Part shown: positions 1 to 4,956 of the stretch, in pieces
Numbering within the stretch: position 1 is the stretch's first letter
How the letters are laid out: each line of letters starts with the position of its first letter
DNA from: Pyrodictiaceae archaeon
GTDB taxonomy: Archaea; Thermoproteota; Thermoprotei_A; Sulfolobales; Pyrodictiaceae
DNA: 5,585 bases
Reading direction: 5' to 3'
Assembly (NCBI GenBank): GCA_027033675.1
Contig: JALVKZ010000065.1
Span: 1-5,585, forward strand
The notes under the pieces: generated by a model
What the model saw: only the letters and a program-made list of their open reading frames with translations
Told to the model about the DNA's origin: nothing
Database searches by the model: none
Position numbers and translations under genes: made by a program

Positions 1-5
1 TTTAT

Positions 6-31
6 CCCTTTAAAATGTAAGGGCTATAAAA
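6..31 (+). promoter_or_regulatory. Promoter of the winged-helix gene, with inverted repeat
   Basis: CTATAAAA at 24-31 is a good archaeal TATA box. It predicts transcription starting about 25 nt downstream, near 50-54, almost on the ATG at 51. A second TATA-like word, TTTAAAA at 9-15, would start a transcript near 37. The inverted repeat CCCTT (6-10) / AAGGG (19-23) lies just upstream of the TATA box, where a B-recognition element or an operator would sit. Operator function is inference only. Confidence 0.5.
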
Positions 32-50
32 GGGTGTGGGCACGGAATAA

Positions 51-374
51 ATGCATGGAGGCGGATTCGCAGTGGCAGCGGATCCCAGGCGCCGAAATAA
101 CTCTGAAGAAGTATTTGTTTATGACCAAGGGATAGTCCTTGATAAGCTATACGAGGATGATGATGTAGTTGTTGTCGTAGCCCCTAATGAGGATCAACTC
201 AGAGATATTATACTCGAGCTTCTCCAGGAAAGACCTATGACTGTTAGAGAACTTCATAGCAAGCTATCTGGGCTTGCAAGCGAGGACAAGATAAGGTACG
301 CGCTTAACAAGCTCGTCGAAGAGGGTATTGTAGAGGGAGACGAGGAAGGCCGTTACTATGCCCTATACACATAG
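51..374 (+). CDS. Small winged-helix DNA-binding protein
   Basis: This is a 107-residue protein from ATG51. I do not recognise a named family. Residues about 47-107 look like a winged helix-turn-helix domain: helix 47-60, then TVREL at 64-68 starting the second helix, a recognition-type helix 78-91 ending in LVEEGIV, and a short wing (EGDEEGRYYAL). This pattern is typical of archaeal MarR/ArsR-like or replication-associated wHTH modules. The N-terminal part is acidic, with the run DDDVVVVV at 36-43, and may form a strand or docking segment. The start is uncertain. ATG51 would give an almost leaderless mRNA, while GTG72 (residue 8) has a strong GGAGG site at 57-61 and would give 100 residues. 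A role in transcription is inferred from the fold. The gene stands alone, with a 237-nt spacer after it. Confidence 0.7.
   Translation: MHGGGFAVAADPRRRNNSEEVFVYDQGIVLDKLYEDDDVVVVVAPNEDQLRDIILELLQERPMTVRELHSKLSGLASEDKIRYALNKLVEEGIVEGDEEGRYYALYT
57..61 (+). promoter_or_regulatory. Ribosome site favouring GTG72 as start of the winged-helix gene
   Basis: GGAGG (57-61), 10 nt before GTG72, lies inside the open reading frame that begins at ATG51. If the mRNA begins at the TATA-predicted 50-54, both leaderless initiation at ATG51 and Shine-Dalgarno initiation at GTG72 are possible. The site decides which N-terminus is made. Confidence 0.4.
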
Positions 375-611
375 TATTAATTATCAGCATATTCTAGGCC
401 GATAGTTTCGGTTCACCTTCATATACTAGCAGCACCTTCTTTTACTAATTTAAAGAAGAGAAGGCGTATTTCGACAGTTTCTCTTGAACCATGACTGTTA
501 CTAATTAGTTGTACCTAGGGTGCTTTCATATAGCTTCATTATCGCTGCTTAGTAGTTTCATGTTACTTCTTTTGTATTAGTATAGCAGTAGTTTCGATAT
601 AGGGTCTCTCT
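375..611. other. AT-rich spacer with recurring AGTTTC word
   Basis: No gene is supported in these 237 nt. The word AGTTTC recurs at 404-409, 476-481, 554-559 and 590-595, twice within TAGTTTCG. TTACTAATT occurs at 442-450 and 498-506. The T-rich stretch 437-443 (CTTCTTTTACT region) may terminate the first transcript, and AATTTAAAG near 448-456 could be a TATA box for an unseen short transcript. Confidence 0.3.
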
Positions 612-995
612 ATGCAAGTGATGCTTACCCTATTGGTTCCAATGATCTATCTAGTAATGCATGAGTTTGTACACTTCGCTGCTGCGCGTTTGCTAGGCCT
701 TAGTGCGCGTATCTATTTTAGCAGTGATAGCGTCCTTCCATCGCTCGGTGTTAACGTTGTTGGCGAAGTCAGCGGTGTTAATAGGTACCTGGTATTGTAT
801 TCCCCTTATGTGATTAATATCGTAATGCTCCTTAGTGGCGGCAATTGTTTTATAAAAGTATTTAGTCTACTTACTCTAACGAATGTTGTACTTGAAGAAG
901 AAAACAATAGACGTTTTAGACTAATTGTCGCATTAGTAATATTCATGTTAATGATACTGTTTTTAGAAAAATATGTGCTTTTTAGTTGCTCTTAG
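612..995 (+). CDS. Minimal membrane protein with HExxH zinc-protease motif (putative)
   Basis: The protein has 127 residues and is very hydrophobic. HEFVH at residues 17-21 sits at the end of the first membrane segment (about 4-25) and is followed by FAAARLLG. This resembles the HExxH-xx(A/G) helix of M50 site-2-protease-like and DUF3267-type membrane zincins. Further hydrophobic segments lie at about 59-75 (with LYSPY, like the conserved proline region of that group) and 104-118. The usual second metal motif (NPDG/LDG) is not visible. Acidic residues EEE at 95-97 could supply the third ligand, but that is a guess. At 127 residues it is much shorter than typical site-2 proteases. The start is well bounded: an in-frame TAG lies at 600-602, and AGGG at 601-604 is a weak ribosome site. 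TATTAGTATAG at 575-585 is a possible TATA box. It converges with the next gene across 13 nt. Proteolysis is inferred, not shown. Confidence 0.6.
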   Translation: MQVMLTLLVPMIYLVMHEFVHFAAARLLGLSARIYFSSDSVLPSLGVNVVGEVSGVNRYLVLYSPYVINIVMLLSGGNCFIKVFSLLTLTNVVLEEENNRRFRLIVALVIFMLMILFLEKYVLFSCS

Positions 996-1008
996 TTTCT
1001 CGGAGTAC

Positions 1009-1323
1009 TTAGACTGCTAGCGTCAGGTCTAGGAAGTCCATGGGTAATGGTCTTCCCTTTGACTTAAGCTCGTCATACTTCTGAGATAACCACTCAATGA
1101 AGACCGGGCATCCGTCAAACTTGCCGTCACGTTCGCAGCGTTCTCCTAGCTTGAGGAAACACTTACCTGTTCTCTTATCGTAGTATGGGCACATCTTGTG
1201 ATATTGCTTAGCGCTTCTCAGCATTCTCATAATCCATCGCTTTTTCGGGTCTTTTCGTTCCTTCTCCTCTGTTTGGCTTAGTATACGCTCGAGCTCTTCA
1301 TTTGATATATGTCTAGCCGTCAC
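1009..1323 (-). CDS. Small four-cysteine (zinc or Fe-S type) protein, conserved-hypothetical look
   Basis: The protein has 104 residues from GTG at 1323. Starting at the in-frame GTG at 1332 it would have 107. I prefer 1323 because GGGGTGAT (1335-1328) matches the archaeal 16S anti-Shine-Dalgarno closely and lies 4 nt before that codon, while it would overlap the codon at 1332. Counting from 1332, four cysteines occur as C48-x9-C58-x7-C66-x8-C75, in blocks CPYYD, GKCFL, ERC and DGCPVF. CP next to aromatic residues suggests a structural metal site. The N-terminal 45 residues are charged and helical (EELERIL, KKRWIMRML). The C-terminus after the Cys cluster is a helix (FIEWLSQKYDEL) and a tail GRPLPMDF. 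The domain resembles small uncharacterised crenarchaeal proteins, but I cannot give a function. It stands alone on the minus strand. Confidence 0.75.
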   Translation of the reverse strand: MTARHISNEELERILSQTEEKERKDPKKRWIMRMLRSAKQYHKMCPYYDKRTGKCFLKLGERCERDGKFDGCPVFIEWLSQKYDELKSKGRPLPMDFLDLTLAV

Positions 1324-1383
1324 GGGTATCACCCCTTGCGTATGCTATGTCTATGAGAGAGATAAGGGGCAAAAGATATAGAG

Positions 1384-1394
1384 CCCTTTTATGG
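1384..1394 (-). promoter_or_regulatory. Possible TATA box for the four-cysteine gene
   Basis: Read on the minus strand, 1394-1384 is CCATAAAAGGG, close to the CTATAAAAGGG element before the first gene. It predicts a start near 1364 and a leader of about 40 nt carrying the GGGGTGAT ribosome site. A competing element, CTATATC around 1381-1375, would give a shorter leader. Confidence 0.35.
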
Positions 1395-1462
1395 ACGTTG
1401 CGGCATTGATACGCGTCTCTATCGTGGGTTATGCCAGTGTTTAGGTACTACATTAAAACTAC

Positions 1463-1472
1463 CTATATTTTT
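1463..1472 (+). promoter_or_regulatory. TATA box of the FAD reductase gene
   Basis: CTATATTTTT lies about 66 nt before the GTG at 1529. A start about 26 nt downstream, near 1493, gives a leader of about 36 nt that includes the ribosome site GAGGGG at 1519-1524. Confidence 0.45.
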
Positions 1473-1528
1473 GGCGGTTCAGTGTCCTATTCTATCCTGA
1501 GTTCTACGTGTCTTAGACGAGGGGTTTA

Positions 1529-2584
1529 GTGCGGATGTCTGACGGTTATAACTCTATCACGGTGCTTGGTGGCGGTGTTGCTGGCTCAGTACTGGCCTAC
1601 TTAGCTAAACGCGACGACTTGGCTGTGTATCTATATGATATAGTTCCTAGATATACTAAAGCTTGTGGAGAAGCAATTCCTGCATGGCTATCTCAAGTCT
1701 TGTTAAAAAATGGTGTTCCCGAACCACCTATTGTAGACAAGATACGCGTCTTTAGTATATATGGTCCGCTTGGCAAGATGGTTAGACGAGTCATGTTCAA
1801 GAAACCAGTATGGTACATAATAGATAAGGGTAAATGGCTCGATAAGTTACGAGCTAGTGTAAGGATTAGACTCGTTAAAGGAAAACGAGAGTGTGGTTCC
1901 CCAGGACTCACGGGTATCGTATTTGATGCACGTGGCCCCTTTAGCTCAGAGGGCGCCAAGATAGTTGTATGGCAAGCTTATATGGAAAACATGATCGGTA
2001 TTTGGGAGGAAGCATTACAGGTAGTTGATTTCCGGCACTCTCCTGGTCTTGTCTGGGCGTTTAGCAAGGGTGATGAGATTAATATTGGTGGTGGTTTTGT
2101 TGGTGTTAATAATCCTCGGTATAGAAGTATAGAGATACTTGAAAAAATATTTAATATAAATAATATAAATAAATATATAATTAAGGAAAATTATTCTATT
2201 CTTACACTTATTCCAAAAATAAAGATATTTGAAAAGAACTGCGTAAGACTTGGCGAGGCTGCAGGACTTATTATGAGTCTTGGAGGCGAAGGCATAAGGC
2301 CTGCTGTTTTATCAGCAATAGCTGCGTACAAATCACTTAAAATAAGTAATAATGCTTTGAGCCTTGATATCAATAAATATGTTGCACAGATAAGACCACT
2401 TATTTATCAAGCAAGGCTCCATAGACTCGTTTTCAGAATCAGTACTAGACTAGGTCAACAAACTATTGAGAAAATATTAGGAAAAGTTGATGAAGATATA
2501 CTAGAGGAGTGGTTTAGTGGAAACCTCGGGCTTAAGACAAAGCTCACAAAACTAATCCATAACATTATTGGAGCCTTGCTCTAG
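1529..2584 (+). CDS. FAD-dependent oxidoreductase, geranylgeranyl reductase family, short and diverged
   Basis: The protein has 351 residues. The N-terminus carries a Rossmann dinucleotide motif, GGGVAGSVLAYLAKR at 14-28, then KACGEAIP at 44-51. C46 aligns with the conserved catalytic-loop cysteine of archaeal geranylgeranyl reductases (Cys47 in the Sulfolobus enzyme). VFDARGP at 131-137 resembles the family's middle DA-G motif. RLGEAAG at 240-246 followed by GGEGI at 252-256 is the second FAD site. Such enzymes saturate the isoprenoid chains of archaeal membrane lipids. Oddities: most relatives are about 390-450 residues, the substrate motif PxxYxWxFP is degenerate (SPGLVWAFS, 171-179), and the usual GDAAG Asp is Glu243. 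Lipid reduction is therefore likely but not certain, and a paralogue with another substrate is possible. GTG1529 is 4 nt after GAGGGG (1519-1524); ATG1535 is an alternative start. Confidence 0.8.
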   Translation: MRMSDGYNSITVLGGGVAGSVLAYLAKRDDLAVYLYDIVPRYTKACGEAIPAWLSQVLLKNGVPEPPIVDKIRVFSIYGPLGKMVRRVMFKKPVWYIIDKGKWLDKLRASVRIRLVKGKRECGSPGLTGIVFDARGPFSSEGAKIVVWQAYMENMIGIWEEALQVVDFRHSPGLVWAFSKGDEINIGGGFVGVNNPRYRSIEILEKIFNINNINKYIIKENYSILTLIPKIKIFEKNCVRLGEAAGLIMSLGGEGIRPAVLSAIAAYKSLKISNNALSLDINKYVAQIRPLIYQARLHRLVFRISTRLGQQTIEKILGKVDEDILEEWFSGNLGLKTKLTKLIHNIIGALL

Positions 2585-3174
2585 CTAGCAAGCTTTAATA
2601 GCTTACCTACAAACTCGTCCTCATTAGCTGCACTAAGTCCATGTACCTCAATATCTGCTATTATTTTCGAGTCTTTCACTCTGACTCCTAGAATTCTTAT
2701 CCGCATAGCATCTTTAGATACCTCTATTAATGCTTCCTTTTCATCGACCCGGATTATTCCGAAGCCCTTCTCTTGGAGCTTCTCAGCCAGCTTTCTAAGA
2801 GGCCGTTCTCTGCGAACCTCTCCCTTAATGGGTTCTCCTAGCTCTTTTAGCCTCTCGTCAATAGCTTCTACTATCTCAGGTATATCGCTGTAGGCCTTTT
2901 TTGCCTCCTCTAGTATTCGCTTAAGCACGTCTAGTCCTTCGGGAGTACTCTTTAGTATATTGACTAAGTCGTCAAAGTCCTTACTCCTAATATAATCTGC
3001 TAACCTTCTTACATCTCCGCTAAAAGCATCAAACTTGAAACGATCCTCTGCTCTTCCCACCGACTTCTTAATATCGTCTATTATTTGTTGAGATACTTTA
3101 CTACTTGCAAGCACCTTGTTCACTATATGACGAAGGAAATCTATACGGCGCTGTTGGCTCAGAGACTGCGTCAT
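2581..3174 (-). CDS. Orphan charged helical protein
   Basis: This is a 197-residue protein that I do not recognise. Residues about 1-115 are strongly helical and charged, with heptad-like stretches such as LKRILEEAKKAY and IVEAIDERLKEL, so a coiled coil or helical bundle is likely. From about 125 to the end the pattern changes to helix (LRKLAEKLQEKG), then several beta strands (FGIIRV, ALIEVS, MRIRILGVRV, KIIADIEVHG) and a last helix (EFVGKLLKL), suggesting a small alpha/beta domain. There is no signal peptide or membrane segment, so it is probably cytoplasmic. The ATG at 3174 has GGGTG at 3186-3182, 7 nt upstream. The gene is divergent from 3238-3711 and convergent with the reductase. The two stop codons overlap in one CTAG. 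Confidence 0.75.
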   Translation of the reverse strand: MTQSLSQQRRIDFLRHIVNKVLASSKVSQQIIDDIKKSVGRAEDRFKFDAFSGDVRRLADYIRSKDFDDLVNILKSTPEGLDVLKRILEEAKKAYSDIPEIVEAIDERLKELGEPIKGEVRRERPLRKLAEKLQEKGFGIIRVDEKEALIEVSKDAMRIRILGVRVKDSKIIADIEVHGLSAANEDEFVGKLLKLAS

Positions 3175-3201
3175 AGCTTTGCACCCAGCTACCTAAGAGA
3201 C

Positions 3202-3213
3202 TCTTTTAGATAT
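3202..3213 (+). promoter_or_regulatory. AT-rich element in the divergent promoter region
   Basis: TCTTTTAGATAT lies about 30 nt before the ATG at 3238, where a TATA box for nearly leaderless transcription should be. Read on the other strand it is ATATCTAAAAGA, about 30 nt before the ATG at 3174, but a start at that spacing would remove the minus gene's GGGTG site. It is therefore better assigned to the plus gene. Confidence 0.35.
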
Positions 3214-3237
3214 TCTCGCAGCCCCGCTTCTCCAATA

Positions 3238-3711
3238 ATGAACTGGTCTCCTCTCTTACCAAACTTATCTGTTTCCGGTAAAGTATACTATATTTACACC
3301 ATTACACAGCTCTATGCGGCTAGAATAGGGAGAAGGGTATCGGTCAACATGATTCTGAAATCAAGGATTATTCACAATAATGTAATTGGTATAAAGGTAC
3401 GAGAGCTTGATGATAGGGTAGAGATAGTTGTTGAGTGCTCAGCAGAGGGCAGAGTACTAGTAAATAAGCATAGAATATATGGTCGTCTTGATTCTGTTAA
3501 TCTGAGGCTTAAGGGTGAAATCATGTATGCTAGTATGTATGAAATAAAGTTTAAGAATCCTATAAATTGTTTAATTTTGGGTATAGATACGCTTATTGAG
3601 AATAAGAGATGGCCACTTGTTAGCATTCAGCTGGATAAATGTGATAAGGTTGCTACAGATACGGTTATTGACGAAATATTCTCATATGCTAATCTTGGCC
3701 GTTCTAGTTAA
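3238..3711 (+). CDS. Orphan beta-rich protein
   Basis: The protein has 157 residues from ATG3238 and no recognised family. The frame stays open upstream to 3085, but that stretch lies inside the opposite-strand gene, has no ribosome site and reads as low-quality protein. ATG3238 has an AT-rich element about 30 nt upstream, fitting leaderless initiation. The body alternates hydrophobic and polar residues (VSVNMIL, NNVIGIKVRE, RVEIVVECS, MYEIKF, NCLILGIDTL, WPLVSIQLD), which indicates mostly beta strands, perhaps a barrel or sandwich. Three cysteines are scattered and do not form a metal motif. There is no signal peptide or membrane helix. The gene precedes the adenosine-kinase-family gene by 51 nt, but that gene has its own promoter. 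Confidence 0.65.
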   Translation: MNWSPLLPNLSVSGKVYYIYTITQLYAARIGRRVSVNMILKSRIIHNNVIGIKVRELDDRVEIVVECSAEGRVLVNKHRIYGRLDSVNLRLKGEIMYASMYEIKFKNPINCLILGIDTLIENKRWPLVSIQLDKCDKVATDTVIDEIFSYANLGRSS

Positions 3712-3714
3712 AGC

Positions 3715-3722
3715 CTATAAGT
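3715..3722 (+). promoter_or_regulatory. TATA box of the adenosine-specific kinase family gene
   Basis: CTATAAGT begins 4 nt after the preceding stop codon. A start about 26 nt downstream, near 3744, gives a 19-nt leader that just contains the strong ribosome site GGAGG at 3751-3755, 7 nt before ATG3763. Confidence 0.55.
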
Positions 3723-3762
3723 AATCTAATCTCTAATATCATTTAGTGGGGGAGGCTAGTTC

Positions 3763-4269
3763 ATGGTTGAACTATCTCCTAGGGTAAAAAAGATAGATGT
3801 TATCGATGTATCCATCCCGGAGGGAGCTAATGTAATTATAGGTCAAGCGCACTTTATTAAGACTGTTGAGGATTTGTATGAGGCTCTCGTTACAAGCGTA
3901 CCTGGAATAAAATTCGGGCTCGCATTTTGTGAGGCCAGTCAGAAGAGGCTAATCCGGTTTGAGGGCAATGATGAGGAGTTGAAAAAGTATGCTATTGAGG
4001 TTGCTAAGCGCATTGCAGCGGGCCATGTTTTCGTAATATATATACGTGATGCATGGCCCATAAATGTGCTTAATGCATTAAAGCATGTACAAGAGGTCGT
4101 AACACTTTATGCAGCTACTGCTAATCCATTGCAAGTAATTGTCATCGAAACCGATCAGGGGCGAGGGATAATAGGAGTAGTTGATGGCTATATACCTGTC
4201 GGCGTAGAGAGTGACAATGATATAGCTGAGAGAAGAGCATTCCTAAGGAAGATAGGATATAAGAAATAA
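3763..4269 (+). CDS. Adenosine-specific kinase family protein (PF04008/DUF355)
   Basis: The 168-residue protein matches the whole length of the archaeal and bacterial family known as adenosine-specific kinase (formerly DUF355, structural type from Pyrobaculum). Family blocks appear in order: [15 protein letters not shown] at 24-38, [13 protein letters not shown] at 47-59, GNDEEL at 68-73, [19 protein letters not shown] at 87-105, ATANP at 118-122, [11 protein letters not shown] at 132-142, and a C-terminal [11 protein letters not shown]. No residue block looks missing. The family binds adenosine/AMP and is thought to act in nucleoside metabolism in the cytoplasm, but its physiological reaction is poorly established. 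The kinase name should therefore be taken as family membership, not proven chemistry. ATG3763 is supported by GGAGG and by the TATA spacing. The gene appears monocistronic. Confidence 0.93.
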   Translation: MVELSPRVKKIDVIDVSIPEGANVIIGQAHFIKTVEDLYEALVTSVPGIKFGLAFCEASQKRLIRFEGNDEELKKYAIEVAKRIAAGHVFVIYIRDAWPINVLNALKHVQEVVTLYAATANPLQVIVIETDQGRGIIGVVDGYIPVGVESDNDIAERRAFLRKIGYKK

Positions 4270-4277
4270 TGGTGTAG

Positions 4278-4358
4278 GAAGGGCCTCAAGGCCCGGCTGA
4301 CTCATCATAGAGTCATGTATCAGCTCCGCCGTAGTTGAGGACCTCTTCATAGGCCATT
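4278..4358 (-). ncRNA. Candidate box C/D sRNA
   Basis: On the minus strand the boxes occur in order: C = ATGAAGA (4350-4344), D' = CTGA (4323-4320), C' = ATGATGA (4308-4302, perfect), D = TTGA (4289-4286). C'-to-D spacing is 12 nt, the usual archaeal value; C-to-D' is 20 nt, which is long. Terminal stem GGCC (4355-4352) pairs with GGCC (4285-4282). It is followed on the C side by exactly three bulged bases and then GA facing the GA of box D, as in a kink-turn. The box changes compensate: C-box A4346 pairs with U4288 and G4345 wobbles with U4289. A TATA box lies upstream at the right distance. Such RNAs guide 2'-O-methylation with L7Ae, Nop5 and fibrillarin. Against it: D is not CTGA, and GGGCC (4294-4290) can pair with GGCCC (4285-4281) instead. 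The targets are unknown. Confidence 0.45.
4318..4330 (+). repeat. Word TATNAGCTCCGCC, copy 1
   Basis: TATCAGCTCCGCC here matches TATGAGCTCCGCC at 4987-4999 in 12 of 13 positions. A shorter copy, TATGCTCCGCC, lies at 5014-5024. Copy 1 overlaps the D' box and its guide on the minus strand. The other two copies lie in the kink-turn element after the next gene. Confidence 0.6.
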
Positions 4359-4380
4359 TTACCTAGTACACGTGCCCAGG

Positions 4381-4388
4381 CTATATGA
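4381..4388 (-). promoter_or_regulatory. TATA box for the minus-strand sRNA candidate
   Basis: Minus-strand TCATATAG (4388-4381) is centred about 26 nt before 4358. A transcript starting there begins just outside the GGCC terminal stem of the sRNA candidate. No minus-strand protein gene begins here, so the element would serve an RNA. Confidence 0.4.
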
Positions 4389-4437
4389 GGTTGCCCAGTC
4401 TAGAGACTCGTTTACGGAGGCAGAGCCAAGGAGGTGT

Positions 4438-4473
4438 GTTTTAAGCTTAGTCATCCCTAACTATGTGAGGAGG
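4438..4473 (+). promoter_or_regulatory. Promoter and ribosome site of gene 4482-4949
   Basis: GTTTTAAGC at 4438-4446 is a TATA-like box predicting a start near 4468. GAGGAGG at 4467-4473 is a strong Shine-Dalgarno site 8 nt before ATG4482. The predicted start falls at the edge of this site, so the true start must be a few bases earlier, or initiation uses only its 3' half. Confidence 0.45.
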
Positions 4474-4481
4474 AATCAAGC

Positions 4482-4949
4482 ATGGCCAGCCAAGTCACGG
4501 TACGTGTCTTCAATGCGGAAAAAAAGGATGTAGAAGGGGTTAGTTTAACAGTTTTACGCTTAGAGAAGGAATGGACGACGGGCGCTAAAGATTTCTATGA
4601 GTTAGTAGCAGATATGAAGGAGAGGTATAAGTCAACGCCAAATAAAGTGATAGTTTTAACCAAGATTGGGCGGAGTTCTTCTGAAGCCGAGCATATAGCT
4701 ACTATATCAACTATTGATAGAGGCATACTATTGTTTCCGGAACCAGCGAGGCTTAAGGCAATTTATATAGCTGGAGAAGACTTGAAGCCAAGGATTAGGA
4801 AGGCATTATCTCTATTCAAGCGCATAGAATTCAATGACGATGTTTACGTCTATCAAGGCGATATAGTGCTAGGAAATGGAGTAAAGCTGGTTGTATTAGA
4901 GACTGAGAAAGGCCTCAAAGTAATAACTAGGGATGCAGCAAAGGAGTGA
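4482..4949 (+). CDS. Orphan alpha/beta protein
   Basis: The protein has 155 residues and is not recognised. Sequence patterns suggest a soluble alpha/beta fold: strand VTVRVFN (5-11), SLTVLRLEKEW, a helix around FYELVADMKERY (38-49), strand KVIVLTKIG (55-63), a helix with SSSEAEHIA, strand RLKAIYIAG, a helix LKPRIRKALSLF, and then strands DVYVYQG, IVLGNGVKLVVLE and LKVITR. There are no cysteines, membrane segments or catalytic motifs. The start is strongly supported by GAGGAGG 8 nt upstream. The gene is flanked on both sides by GC-rich structured spacers that share a 13-nt word. It converges with the zinc-finger gene. Function unknown; RNA or protein binding would be speculation. Confidence 0.75.
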   Translation: MASQVTVRVFNAEKKDVEGVSLTVLRLEKEWTTGAKDFYELVADMKERYKSTPNKVIVLTKIGRSSSEAEHIATISTIDRGILLFPEPARLKAIYIAGEDLKPRIRKALSLFKRIEFNDDVYVYQGDIVLGNGVKLVVLETEKGLKVITRDAAKE

Positions 4950-4956
4950 CAAGCAA

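Noticed and set aside
1693..1959. Minus-strand open frame inside the reductase gene
   Set aside because: It overlaps a gene with clear FAD motifs and has no ribosome site or domain. The minus frames at 2191-2373 and 3372-3626 are rejected for the same reason.
3085..3237. Upstream extension of the plus-strand gene that I start at 3238
   Set aside because: It lies inside the well-supported minus gene 2581-3174, has no ribosome site, and its translation is basic and low in structure. ATG3238 has a TATA-like element at the right distance.
4281..4294. GGGCC-TCAA-GGCCC hairpin as a rho-independent terminator of the kinase-family gene
   Set aside because: No T-run follows it on the plus strand, and archaeal termination does not use such hairpins. 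It is better treated as an alternative fold of the minus-strand RNA.
4429..4436. Perfect AGGAGGTG ribosome site
   Set aside because: No usable start follows at proper distance; the overlapping GTG runs into TAA after two codons. It is probably chance or part of the promoter region.
4270..4481. tRNA gene in the GC-rich spacer
   Set aside because: No T-arm GTTCRANNC word and no 7-bp acceptor stem could be found on either strand.
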